Assembly: GCF_008312935.1 (NCBI RefSeq)
Contig: NZ_VSZO01000007.1
Location: 62,001 to 126,000 of the forward strand
DNA from: Roseiconus lacunae
Lineage (GTDB): Bacteria > Planctomycetota > Planctomycetia > Pirellulales > Pirellulaceae
Direction of reading: 5' to 3'
Length of the DNA stretch: 64,000 nucleotides
The first letter of the stretch is position 1, and every line of letters begins with the position of its first letter. Of the stretch, positions 44,887 to 54,069 are shown piece after piece. The position numbers and the translations under genes were made by a program. The notes under the pieces were generated by a model, which did no database searches, had not been told where the DNA came from, and was given only the letters and a program-made list of their open reading frames with translations.

Positions 44887-45372
44887 CTACAGTTGCTTGT
44901 TAGCAGCGATGTCCCAAGCGAACTGCTTCTCTGGTCCACCAGAACCATCTTTCTTTTGTGTCTTGTAGCTGACTTTGACCTGGCGGAAGTTCAGCGACAC
45001 GTTTTCGGTCAGACGATCTTCACCACCCGAACCACCGGTGGAAACGTCGGAGACGAGGACATCTTTCATTTCGATGACCAAGTATTCCAACGGGTTTTTG
45101 CCCGCTTTACGAACGGTCAACTTCGCGCTCGGGAAGTGATCGCCGTTGGCGCAGTAAATCATCAGGATGGGAGACGAACAATCGACCCATTTGGTGACGG
45201 CGATATTTTGAAAGCTCGCCTTGCCCGCTCCACCACCGGATCCGACGTGGAAGGAGCCGCTTTGCGACATTCCCCAGCTCCACGCGAGCACGTCGATTTC
45301 GTCTTTGTGCTTGTCATCTTGGGATTCACCTTTGATTTCTCCCTTGATGTCCAGAAACATGTCTACAGCCAT
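44887..45372 (-). CDS. hcp: T6SS tube protein Hcp (TssD)
   Basis: A 161-aa Hcp, which forms the hexameric inner tube. The family start MAVDMFLDIKGEIKGES, the IDVLAWSWG motif, the strand containing ASFQNIAVTKWVD and the C-terminal VSYKTQKKDG are all clear. A Ser/Gly-rich loop (SGSFHVGSGGGAGKA) is typical. A Shine-Dalgarno AGGA lies 8 bases before the start. Two hairpins follow the gene. Confidence 0.95.
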   Translation of the reverse strand: MAVDMFLDIKGEIKGESQDDKHKDEIDVLAWSWGMSQSGSFHVGSGGGAGKASFQNIAVTKWVDCSSPILMIYCANGDHFPSAKLTVRKAGKNPLEYLVIEMKDVLVSDVSTGGSGGEDRLTENVSLNFRQVKVSYKTQKKDGSGGPEKQFAWDIAANKQL

Positions 45373-45417
45373 ATCGTATTCCTATTCTCAGTTTTGAATT
45401 AAGTTTCAGGGATTAAC

Positions 45418-45437
45418 CGCAAGACCACGGCCTTGCG
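45418..45437 (-). other. Small hairpin between tssC and hcp
   Basis: CGCAAG (45418-45423) pairs with CTTGCG (45432-45437) around an 8-base loop, within the 98 bases between tssC and hcp. It has no T-run, so it is more likely an mRNA processing or stability element than a terminator. Short stems like this also occur by chance. Confidence 0.3.
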
Positions 45438-45470
45438 ACGAACATTAGCAGTCTGGTCGATCCGGATCGA

Positions 45471-46964
45471 TCAACCGCCACCCTTCGCCGAAGGCAGCTT
45501 CGAAACCAGTCGGAGTGAGACCGACAAGCCTTCCAGTTGATAGTGAGGTCGCAGGAAGAACTTGCTTGTGTAGTAGCCGGGGTTGCCTTCGACTTCTTCG
45601 ACGACAACTTCGGCGGCCGCCAACGGCTTGCGGGCCTTCGTGTCTTCGCTCGAAGTCCCTGGGTTTCCGTCGACGTATTGGTTGATCCAGTCTTGTAACC
45701 AGACCTGCATGTCTTTGCGTTCTTTAAAACTTCCGATCTTGTCGCGGACGATGCACTTCAGGTAGTGCGCGAAACGACAGGTTGCGAAGAGGTATGGCAA
45801 CCGGGCGGCCAAGTTCGCGTTCGCAGTCGCATCGGGATCATCGTAGACCGCCGGGGCGTGCAACGATTGGGCACCGATAAATGCTGCGAAGTCAGAGTTC
45901 TTTTTATGGATCAACGGCATGAAACCGTTCTTCGCGAGTTCGGCTTCACGACGGTCGCTGATCGCGATCTCCGTCGGGCATTTCATGTCGACACCGCCGT
46001 CGTCGGTCGGGAACGTATGGCAGGGCAGGTTTTCGACGGCACCGCCCGATTCGATCCCACGGATTCGTGAGCACCAACCGTACATTTTGAACGATCGAGT
46101 GATGTTGGTCGCCATGGCGTAAGCGGCGTTGGCCCAGCAATAGTTGTCGCTATCGGCCGCTTCGGTGTCTTCTTCGAAACCGAATTCGTCCACCGGGTCG
46201 GTCGCGGCACCGTAGGGCAAACGTGCCAAAAATTTCGGCATCGCCAACCCGATGTACTTCGAGTCATCCGACTCACGCAGCGATCGCCAAGCGGCGTATT
46301 CTGGAGTTTGGAAGATCTTGGTCAAATCTCGCGGATTGGTCAGCTCTTGCCAACTGTCCATTTGCATGACCGCGGGCGAGACGCCGGCGATGAAAGGCGA
46401 GTGGCAAGCAGCGGCGACCTTCGCCATTTCGCTCAATAGTTCGACGTCTGGCGGGCTGTGGTCGAAGTGGTAGTCACCGACCAAGCAGCCATAGGGTTCG
46501 CCACCGAATTGGCCGTACTCTTCCTCGTACATCTTCTTGAAGATCGGACTTTGATCCCAAGCCGTTCCTTTGAACTTCTTGAGAGTCTTGTGCAGTTCCT
46601 TCTTCTTGATGTTCATCACGCGGATTTTCAGCATCTCGTCGGTCTCGGTGTTGTTGACCAAGTGATGCAGGCCGCGCCAGGCACCTTCAAGCTGCTGATA
46701 CTCAGCGTGGTGCAGGATCAAATTGATTTGCTCACTGAGTTTCGAATCGATCTCGGCGATGATTGCTTCGATCGACTTCAGTGCGTCGTCAGAAACCAGT
46801 GACGTTTGTGCGAGCGCTTGCTCGGCCAGTGTTTTCACCGCAGATTCGACGGCTTCTTTAGCCTGGTCGCTCTTGGGGCGAAATTCTTTTTCCAACAAGG
46901 ACGAAAATTCGTCGGTCGTGACAGCTGCTGCTGCTGGTGCTGCGGATGCGTCGGCGGTACTCAT
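45471..46964 (-). CDS. tssC: T6SS sheath protein TssC (VipB)
   Basis: A 497-aa large sheath subunit. Family stretches include HHAEYQQLEGAWRGLHHLV, the FGGEPYGCLVGDYHFDHSP region, MAKVAAACHSPFIAGVSP, and the C-terminal GYYTSKFFLRPHYQLEGL. Its Shine-Dalgarno (GAGGAG) is formed by the last two Glu codons of tssB, with 6 bases between the genes. Confidence 0.96.
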   Translation of the reverse strand: MSTADASAAPAAAAVTTDEFSSLLEKEFRPKSDQAKEAVESAVKTLAEQALAQTSLVSDDALKSIEAIIAEIDSKLSEQINLILHHAEYQQLEGAWRGLHHLVNNTETDEMLKIRVMNIKKKELHKTLKKFKGTAWDQSPIFKKMYEEEYGQFGGEPYGCLVGDYHFDHSPPDVELLSEMAKVAAACHSPFIAGVSPAVMQMDSWQELTNPRDLTKIFQTPEYAAWRSLRESDDSKYIGLAMPKFLARLPYGAATDPVDEFGFEEDTEAADSDNYCWANAAYAMATNITRSFKMYGWCSRIRGIESGGAVENLPCHTFPTDDGGVDMKCPTEIAISDRREAELAKNGFMPLIHKKNSDFAAFIGAQSLHAPAVYDDPDATANANLAARLPYLFATCRFAHYLKCIVRDKIGSFKERKDMQVWLQDWINQYVDGNPGTSSEDTKARKPLAAAEVVVEEVEGNPGYYTSKFFLRPHYQLEGLSVSLRLVSKLPSAKGGG

Positions 46965-46970
46965 GTTCGA

Positions 46971-47501
46971 TTACTCCTCGTTGGCGGGTGTTTCGGCATC
47001 GTCACCATCCGCTTTCGGAGCGGAGCCGAGTGACTGAAGAAGGGCGGGATCTTGAAGGACTTTGTTTAGCAGTGCTTCCGCTCCGTCTTTGCCGTCCATG
47101 TAGGTCAGCAGGTTGGCGAGTTGTTCGCGTGCCTGGAGCAATTGGCCGAGCGCGTCGACTTTGCGTGCGATCGCCGCCGGCGAGAAGTCGTCCATGCTTT
47201 CGAATGTCAAGTCGACCGCCATGTTGCCTTCACCGGTCAACGTATTGGGGACTTGAAAGGCGACGCGAGGTTTCATCGACTTCAAACGGTCGTCAAAATT
47301 GTCGACGTCGATTTCCAAAGCCTTTCGTTCCGATACGGGCGCGAGCGGCTCTTCGGGTTTGCCGGAGAGATCGGCGAGGACGCCCATCACGAACGGCAAC
47401 TGAACCTTCTTCTCCGCACCATAAACTTCAACGTCGTATTCGATCTGTACCCGAGGAGCTCGATTCCTCGCGATAAATTTTTGAGCGCTACCTGTAGCCA
47501 T
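46971..47501 (-). CDS. tssB: T6SS sheath protein TssB (VipA)
   Basis: A 176-aa small sheath subunit. It shows APRVQIEYDVE, KKVQLPFVMGVLADLSG and the AFQVPNTL strand, plus a helical C-terminal half (ARKVDALGQLLQAREQLANLL) and an acidic tail. GGAG lies 7 bases ahead of the ATG. Confidence 0.96.
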   Translation of the reverse strand: MATGSAQKFIARNRAPRVQIEYDVEVYGAEKKVQLPFVMGVLADLSGKPEEPLAPVSERKALEIDVDNFDDRLKSMKPRVAFQVPNTLTGEGNMAVDLTFESMDDFSPAAIARKVDALGQLLQAREQLANLLTYMDGKDGAEALLNKVLQDPALLQSLGSAPKADGDDAETPANEE

Positions 47502-47562
47502 TCGTAACTCCTACGGGAAAGTAAACGGCGTCAAGCAACGCCGAGACTGTTTAAGTGATTGA

Positions 47563-48747
47563 TTACCAACTGTCGTCACTCGACGATTCGGAATCCGAAT
47601 CTTCGACCGAAGCGACCGCTGCGACGCCACCACTGAGCGCTTCCGCCTGGGAAACGGCATCCGGGGCGACATCGCGAAGAATGTCCAAAAAACTTGCCGA
47701 CGACAGCCGTTGGGCGCGGCGGATCAAGAGCGGAAGAGGACTGGAAGGTTCATTGAGTTCGTAATACTCGCAGACATCGGCGAGGGCTTTAACCGCTTGT
47801 TGGCGTGAAGCGATCTTTCCGCCGACGTAGCCAGCTTGTTGAACGCGCGTGGTACTGCCACCGTCGGATGTCCCCGCGGAATCTTCGTTATGCCATGAAT
47901 CGTTCGATTCTTCGTCCGGTGCTTCCTCCACACCGACGCCACGACGTCGAAGTTGATCTGAAACGATCTCTTGGATTTCTTGAAGCAGATTTCGGATCGG
48001 ACTCAGACTGACCGCGAAGTTGACACCGACCTTTTCGGTCACTTGTTTTTCGATTTCGGCGAGATGCTCGGCAGACAGGCGTGCCGCTTCTTCGGTTGAT
48101 TGGATAGCGTCAAGATCCGCGTCGGTGAAGGCGGCGTCGATCGTCGCCATACTCGGCGCTTTGGATTCTTCGGCCGGAGCCTCGGCAGCTTCGCTGGACC
48201 AAGAATCGTCATCTTCGGCCGGAGCGGGTTTCGCTGGCGCCTCGGCTGCCTCGCGTGACCGTTCGATATCGCGAAGACTAAAACGCCCGACGGCACGGGA
48301 AGAGACGATGGGCGTCTCCTTCAGTTCCCGGAGCGTCGTCTCCTCATCACAAAGCGTGACCAGGGTGTTGGTTCGATACGTCGGATCGTTGTCGTCGTCA
48401 GCGTCCAATTCCGGATGAACGGTGTCCCAAAAGTTTTCGATATAGCCGCGAAGTAGCTTCAGGCACTGTTGGAACGATGTGAGTCCTTCTTGGTTCAGCG
48501 ACGCACGGGCCAAGAAGACGACGACTCGCATGTCTTTGGTGCGATCGAGTAATGCTTCCGCACGACGGCGAACGTCTTTCCAGTCCGGTTCTTCGGCGGC
48601 AACGATCGTATCACCGTACTGCTGCTCCGGCTTGCCTTGGGCGGCGCGATCCATCTCCCCGAAATCGGGATCGTATTCCAGATCCGGGCCACAGGGCTCG
48701 TCGTCAGACATCGGTTGAAGAAGCGAATCGAGATCCGAGAGATCCAT
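47563..48747 (-). CDS. tssA: T6SS protein TssA (ImpA N-terminal domain)
   Basis: A 394-aa TssA-family protein; in studied systems TssA recruits the baseplate and caps sheath growth. The N-terminal ImpA domain carries LDSLLQPMSDDEPCGPDLEYD, PDWKDVRRRAEALLDRTKDMRV and the FWDTVHPELDADDDNDPTYR segment. A long acidic, Ala/Glu/Ser-rich linker (about 185-235 and 290-330) follows, then a C-terminal helical part (DVCEYYELNEPSSPLPLLIRRAQRL). The ATG at 48747 precedes MDLSDLDSLLQP; the open frame continues 14 codons upstream. It is the first gene of the T6SS string. Confidence 0.93.
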   Translation of the reverse strand: MDLSDLDSLLQPMSDDEPCGPDLEYDPDFGEMDRAAQGKPEQQYGDTIVAAEEPDWKDVRRRAEALLDRTKDMRVVVFLARASLNQEGLTSFQQCLKLLRGYIENFWDTVHPELDADDDNDPTYRTNTLVTLCDEETTLRELKETPIVSSRAVGRFSLRDIERSREAAEAPAKPAPAEDDDSWSSEAAEAPAEESKAPSMATIDAAFTDADLDAIQSTEEAARLSAEHLAEIEKQVTEKVGVNFAVSLSPIRNLLQEIQEIVSDQLRRRGVGVEEAPDEESNDSWHNEDSAGTSDGGSTTRVQQAGYVGGKIASRQQAVKALADVCEYYELNEPSSPLPLLIRRAQRLSSASFLDILRDVAPDAVSQAEALSGGVAAVASVEDSDSESSSDDSW

Positions 48748-49344
48748 TGGGCAAATCGCTGGTTTTGCAGTTCCGAGTGTGAGTCCCAATCTCCCAGCAG
48801 GGCAGCAACAGTTGCTTTCCGCATCCGGACTAGTGCTGTCGGATTGGCGGCGCCTCTCGGGAAGGGTCTTCGGAACTGTAAAACACTCCTAATGCCAACG
48901 CCTCGAAGTGATAGAAAGACTTTTCGGGCTAGCCATAGCGCCCGAAGGGCTAGGCGGGATGTTCCGCTGGTAACGATCAGGCGACCCAAGTCCCGGTAGC
49001 ACCCTCGTTTTTCTTTACTCGAAAACCCGGGAAATGGTTGAATTATCCGCTTCCCTAACTAGGCAGTGGACGTTGCAGCCCACAAGAACCAGGCTGTTTT
49101 TTAGATCATTCCAGTGACGGGATTGATGTCTTCAGTTTCCGTGACTTCATCCTGAAATAGTGCCGGGGGAAATTCGTTGGTCGATCGTTGAGTTGCCTTG
49201 GTTGCGCCGACTGACATTTCAGTGATCAATCGGTTTATCATGGTTGGCGTCTCCTTGATGCAAATCCAAACGCCACTAGGTCGGTCGAAGGGCGAGATGC
49301 GTCTACTGGGACATTCCCACCTTTTAAGATTCACCGATCCCACC
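48748..49344. promoter_or_regulatory. Divergent region upstream of tssA
   Basis: About 600 bases that should hold the promoter of the T6SS operon and of the giant cytochrome gene. A 7-bp inverted repeat (TTCGGGC 48923-48929 with GCCCGAA 48940-48946) lies about 180 bases upstream of tssA. CAGCC...GGCTG (49076-49096) followed by six T residues is a weak plus-strand terminator shape. The possible small gene at 49101-49241 also lies here. No sigma-54 (GG-N10-GC) site upstream of tssA was convincing. Confidence 0.4.
49101..49241 (-). CDS. Possible 46-aa small protein with strong ribosome binding site
   Basis: A short minus-strand frame beginning MINRLITEMSVGATKATQRS and ending in an acidic/polar tail (EVTETEDINPVTGMI). 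Its ATG is preceded by AAGGAG, 8 bases away, better than almost any other start in this window. There is no signal peptide or membrane helix. It lies between tssA and the oppositely oriented giant cytochrome gene, whose own start (49345) it does not overlap. I do not recognise a family. A chance Shine-Dalgarno match remains possible. Confidence 0.4.
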   Translation of the reverse strand: MINRLITEMSVGATKATQRSTNEFPPALFQDEVTETEDINPVTGMI

Positions 49345-52300
49345 ATGAATTTATTTAGATCCCCTCTTGTCATCTGGGGCATAGCATCGATCGGCTTGGC
49401 AGCAAATCTATGGGCCGAAGAAACAAAGACTCGCTTCACAACCGTGGTGCTCTCCGAAGTATTTCATAGTGAAGGTGCCTCGGTCGCGGATCTCAATCGC
49501 GACGGTGCTTCCGACGTCGTCTCAGGACCATACTGGTACGAAGGACCCGACTTTCGTACCAAGCATGCTTACGCGAACGTCACGACACCGACGATCAAGG
49601 CTTACTCAGATCACTTCTTTTCGTTTGCAAGTGATCTGGACCAAGATGGTTGGGTGGATCTGGTCGCCATTCCGATTCCGGGTGAAGATGTTTACTGGTA
49701 TCGCAATCCGGGGCAAAACAAATCAAAAATCGATAAATCCACGACTGGCTCGGAAGCTTGGGAACGGTTTCCATTATTGACGGGAGTTGGAAATGAATCA
49801 CCAACGCTGGCCGATGTCGATGGGGATGAGATACCCGATTTAGTGTGCGTTCATCAGGGACGATTGGGATACGCAAGACAGCAAGACGACCCGCGTTCGC
49901 CGTGGCGATTCATTCCAGTCAGTGACCGGGAAGGTTACGGAAGGTTCACCCACGGCTTGGGTATCGGCGACCTTAACGGCGACGGAAAAGTCGACATCCT
50001 TGAAACGAACGGTTGGTGGGAACAAAGCGAACGATCGGCCGCGACATTCAGCTTTCACCCGGTTCAGTTTGCCGAATCAGGTGGCGCGCAGATGCTGGTT
50101 GTGGACATCGATGGCGATGGTGATCACGACGTCGTGTCGTCCCAGAATGCGCACGCCTACGGACTTGCTTGGTTCGAACATCGCATCGGCCCGGTTGGAG
50201 ATCACTTTTTTGTCAAGCATCAGGTCATGGGCAATGATGCCTCGCAACAGGTCGATGGACTCGCGATCTCACAACTGCATGCTCTCGCCGCCGCTGACAT
50301 TGATGGTGACGGTGTGTCAGACATTGTCACGGGGAAACGGTTTTGGGCACATGGTGGAAATGACCCAGGCGCACAGGAACTTCCCGTGCTCTACTGGTTT
50401 CGAACGGCGCGTTCGAAGCACGGGGTCACATTCGAGCCAAATCTGATCTCTCGGCGACTCGGTGTCGGTACTCAAGTGACCGTTGCGGACGTCGATGGAA
50501 ACAATCATTTGGATGTAGTCGTCGGAAATAAGCTGGGTACCTTTGTCGCGTTCAATCGTGGGGCACAAGAAGCGTCGGCTAATCCCGTGGAACCACAAGC
50601 AGTGCTACCCGGGACCGCAGAATTTCGATCGGGCGTTCGCACCACCGACCCACTGTCACCGGAAGAGGAGCAAAAGACATTTGTGCTTCCGCCTGGTTTC
50701 GAAGCGGAGTTAGTCGTTTCCGAACCACAGATCGCGAAACCGATGAATCTCGCCTTTGATCATCGTCATCGCCTTTGGATCAGTAGCTCATCGGAGTATC
50801 CGTTTCCCGCCGACGAAGGCCAAGGACGTGACACAATCAAAGTCCTCGAAGACTCAAATGGCGATGGCAACTATGACAACGTCACGACCTTTGCCGACGG
50901 TCTGAACATTCCTATCGGGCTCTATCCCTACGGGAATGGCGTGATCTGTTTTAGCATTCCAAACATTTGGTATCTGCAGGACACCGACGGCGATGGCAAA
51001 GCCGATCGACGTGATGTCTTGTATGGCCCCTTCGATACGAGTCGTGACACACATGGGATGTGCAATGCGTTTACCCGGGGGTATGACGGTTGGCTTTATG
51101 CTTGTCATGGATTTAATAACCAAAGTTCCGTCACAGGGGGCGATGGCAACACCGTCACAATGCACTCTGGCAATACTTTTCGAATGCGATTGGATGGTTC
51201 AAGGATTGAGCACTTTACTCACGGCCAAGTGAACCCGTTTGGGCTCGCATTCGATCACGAAGGCAACGCGTTTACCGCGGATTGCCATACCAAACCGGTG
51301 ACGCTCTTATTGCGTGGTGGTTATTACCCAAGTTTCGGGAAACCACACGATGGCTTGGGGTTCGTTCCGCCCGTGATGGAGCATCTCAACGGCAGCACGG
51401 CGATCGGCGGTATGGCTTTGTACGAAGGCGACCAGTTTCCCGAAACCTACCGGCGAAGCGCCTTCGGCGGAAACGTGATGACGAGCCGCATCAATCGGAA
51501 TTCGATCGTTGATCGTGGTGGATCGATCGAGGCGGTTGAACAATCCGACTTTTTGATCTCGGGAGATCCTTGGTTCCGTCCCGTCGATTTGCAAGTCGGA
51601 CCAGACGGCGCGCTTTATGTCGCCGACTTTTACAACCGAATTATCGGGCACTATGAAGTCCCACTGAATCATCCCGGACGCGATCGACATCGCGGTCGCG
51701 TCTGGCGGATCAAGTACACGGGAAAAAATCGGCGTGATCACGCGATTGTTTCAGCTTCGTCGTACGCCGCGATACTGACGAATCGTGCGAATGTTTCGAT
51801 TGACGAACAAATTCATCAGCAAATCGAACGACTTAATGATTCAAACTTGGCCAATCGAATGTTAGCCGCGGACGTCTTGGCCGATCGCATTGGAACCCAA
51901 GCAATTCCGATGATTCGGCAGACTTTGCAGCAGCAAACCAGTTCAAACTCCATCATCCATACGTTGTGGATTCTTTATCGGTTGCAAGATCTTAGGCCGG
52001 ACGATTTAGCGATCGCACTGAAATCAAATGACGTGACGGTTCGCATCCATGGGTTCCGAGTTTTGGGCGAACAGAATGCCGTGGACGGAAGTGATTGGAT
52101 TCTGCAGGGTTTGACCGATCGGGACGTTAAAGTTAAACGCGCGGCAGCTTCGGCGGCCACTCAACACCCGTCGATTGACTATGTCCAGCCACTGTTGAAC
52201 CTGCTCAAGACGACGGATGGCGATCCGCACTTGCATCATGTTGTCAGGATGGCGTTACGTGATCATCTGATCGACCAAGAATTGTTTCAGCTCGCCACGA

Positions 52301-54069
52301 AAACATTGACGGCCGCACAACTACCAATCGTTTTGGATTTATGCCTGGCTATTAGAACCGACTTCGCTGGTCAGTTCGTAGCAAAACATATCGATCGGAT
52401 CGCAAGTAAGCCACCGACACAACTTGCGGAATTCTTGCAGTTTGCGAGTCGGTACGGTGACAATTCCGATTTGCAAGCGGTCATCAATCTTGCACGTGAA
52501 ACGTTTGCTCAGAATTTGGCCGTTCAGGAAACGCTTCTGCGATCGGTTAAGAATGGGCGTGCCCAGCGCGGCGAAACAATGCCCAAAGCCGTCCAATCCT
52601 GGGCGACTGACTTGGCATGCGGATATCTTGGCATTGAGAGCCCGGACGCAGGATTACCCGAGTTTGTCGCGGCGATTGGTTGGAAGTATATTCCCTCGCC
52701 GCGTCAGATTGATCAACCGAATCCCTGGACGGTCTCAACAAAACAGCGATCCGCAGATGGCGAACAAGCATCGAAACTGTGGAGCAGCTTCCCTCGTGGC
52801 GAATCATTGACTGGGACGTTTCGCAGTTCTGCGTTTGAGTTGCCGGCAGATTTTCAATTCTTCATCGCTGGTCACGATGGCTTTCCCGGCAAACCGATTC
52901 AGAACAACAATTTTGTTCAGATCCGTGACGCAACCACACGTGAAATTCTGAAGCGTTGGAGCCCGCCGCGAAACGACGTCGCTCAACACGTGCGATGGGA
53001 CACGGGCGATCAAAGCGGGCGAAGCGTGATTATCGAGCTAATCGATCAGGATTCAGCGTCGGCGTATGCGTGGTTAGCCGTCGGGAGGTTCTCACTCAGT
53101 TCGTTGAATCCGTCTGACAGCTTCGAAAGTCAGCGAAAGGCGATGGATCTGATCGCCGAGTTTCGACTCGACGGACTGAAACCAATCGTGAAACAATTGG
53201 TCGAACTTTCGGATGCTTCTCCGCAACAGGTCGCCGCATACGCCAAAGCTTGGACCGCACTGGCGCCCTCGGCAACAAAAGACGGACTTGCCGAATCGTT
53301 CAATGTCGGTGGGTTGACGCATCCGATACAAGAACGACTCGTTGTCGCTTTAATTGACGGAACTCAGGTAGCTGAAGCACTTCAGGAGACGATGCAGGTC
53401 GCTACGTCCATCGAGCAAAGCAAAATCGCAGAAAAGCTCGCATCAGACTCACAAGGGGCACAGTTCCTACTCGACTTGGTCACGCAAGGTAGGGCGTCGG
53501 CAAACTTACTAACGACACCCGCGATCGCACCCAAACTTCAGCAGGTCGCAAGCGCCGATCAACAGCAACAACTCCATCAACTGACCAAAGATCTTGCCGC
53601 AGAAGCTCCGGAGTTGTCAGCCCAGATTCACTTACAGCGCGAGCACTATGCGTCCGGCGGTGGCGACCGTCTGAAAGGGGCGGCGCTCTTTAAGATTCAT
53701 TGTGCGGTCTGTCATCAGGTAGCGGGACAGGGCGCCGAGGTTGGTCCAAACTTAGATGGACTCGGTGCACGAGGACTCGATCGCGTGGTCGAAGATGTGC
53801 TTGCTCCAAATCGGAACGTCGATGCGGCCTTTCGGACCAGTGTCATCTTGCTTGACGATGGGCGAGTGCTTAGTGGGTTAGTCAAACGCTCGGAGGGCGC
53901 CCAGTTAATTGTGGTGGATGAGAAAGGAAAAGAAATTGCGATCTCAAAAGATTCGATTGAGACGCAGAAGCAGAACCAAAACTCCCCGATGCCTGCAAAT
54001 TTCCACGAGCTGCTTTCACCGCAACAACGAAGCGACCTACTCGCCTATTTACTCTCGCTGACGTCTTGA
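49345..54069 (+). CDS. Giant VCBS / beta-propeller / HEAT / cytochrome c fusion (PVC-type)
   Basis: A 1574-aa exported protein. Signal peptide: MNLFRSPLVIWGIASIGLAANLWA. Residues ~30-440 are VCBS/FG-GAP repeats with calcium-type motifs (DLNRDGASDVVSG, DLDQDGWVDLVA, DIDGDGDHDVV, DVDGNNHLDVV). About 448-790 is the planctomycete 'membrane-bound dehydrogenase' or sorbosone-dehydrogenase-like propeller (LPPGFEAELVVSEPQIAKPM, DPWFRPVDLQVGPDGALYVAD). HEAT-like helices follow (about 810-1080), then a region of unknown fold. A C-terminal cytochrome c domain has CAVCH at 1453-1457 and the GLVKRSEG region typical of these proteins. The electron donor is unknown; it likely sits in the periplasm. The ATG at 49345 fits the signal peptide; the frame is open 49 codons upstream. 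Confidence 0.88.
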   Translation: MNLFRSPLVIWGIASIGLAANLWAEETKTRFTTVVLSEVFHSEGASVADLNRDGASDVVSGPYWYEGPDFRTKHAYANVTTPTIKAYSDHFFSFASDLDQDGWVDLVAIPIPGEDVYWYRNPGQNKSKIDKSTTGSEAWERFPLLTGVGNESPTLADVDGDEIPDLVCVHQGRLGYARQQDDPRSPWRFIPVSDREGYGRFTHGLGIGDLNGDGKVDILETNGWWEQSERSAATFSFHPVQFAESGGAQMLVVDIDGDGDHDVVSSQNAHAYGLAWFEHRIGPVGDHFFVKHQVMGNDASQQVDGLAISQLHALAAADIDGDGVSDIVTGKRFWAHGGNDPGAQELPVLYWFRTARSKHGVTFEPNLISRRLGVGTQVTVADVDGNNHLDVVVGNKLGTFVAFNRGAQEASANPVEPQAVLPGTAEFRSGVRTTDPLSPEEEQKTFVLPPGFEAELVVSEPQIAKPMNLAFDHRHRLWISSSSEYPFPADEGQGRDTIKVLEDSNGDGNYDNVTTFADGLNIPIGLYPYGNGVICFSIPNIWYLQDTDGDGKADRRDVLYGPFDTSRDTHGMCNAFTRGYDGWLYACHGFNNQSSVTGGDGNTVTMHSGNTFRMRLDGSRIEHFTHGQVNPFGLAFDHEGNAFTADCHTKPVTLLLRGGYYPSFGKPHDGLGFVPPVMEHLNGSTAIGGMALYEGDQFPETYRRSAFGGNVMTSRINRNSIVDRGGSIEAVEQSDFLISGDPWFRPVDLQVGPDGALYVADFYNRIIGHYEVPLNHPGRDRHRGRVWRIKYTGKNRRDHAIVSASSYAAILTNRANVSIDEQIHQQIERLNDSNLANRMLAADVLADRIGTQAIPMIRQTLQQQTSSNSIIHTLWILYRLQDLRPDDLAIALKSNDVTVRIHGFRVLGEQNAVDGSDWILQGLTDRDVKVKRAAASAATQHPSIDYVQPLLNLLKTTDGDPHLHHVVRMALRDHLIDQELFQLATKTLTAAQLPIVLDLCLAIRTDFAGQFVAKHIDRIASKPPTQLAEFLQFASRYGDNSDLQAVINLARETFAQNLAVQETLLRSVKNGRAQRGETMPKAVQSWATDLACGYLGIESPDAGLPEFVAAIGWKYIPSPRQIDQPNPWTVSTKQRSADGEQASKLWSSFPRGESLTGTFRSSAFELPADFQFFIAGHDGFPGKPIQNNNFVQIRDATTREILKRWSPPRNDVAQHVRWDTGDQSGRSVIIELIDQDSASAYAWLAVGRFSLSSLNPSDSFESQRKAMDLIAEFRLDGLKPIVKQLVELSDASPQQVAAYAKAWTALAPSATKDGLAESFNVGGLTHPIQERLVVALIDGTQVAEALQETMQVATSIEQSKIAEKLASDSQGAQFLLDLVTQGRASANLLTTPAIAPKLQQVASADQQQQLHQLTKDLAAEAPELSAQIHLQREHYASGGGDRLKGAALFKIHCAVCHQVAGQGAEVGPNLDGLGARGLDRVVEDVLAPNRNVDAAFRTSVILLDDGRVLSGLVKRSEGAQLIVVDEKGKEIAISKDSIETQKQNQNSPMPANFHELLSPQQRSDLLAYLLSLTS

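Noticed and set aside
46937..47476. A 179-codon plus-strand frame opposite tssB
   Set aside because: It is antisense to a clear tssB and Arg/Ser-rich, typical of a GC-rich shadow.
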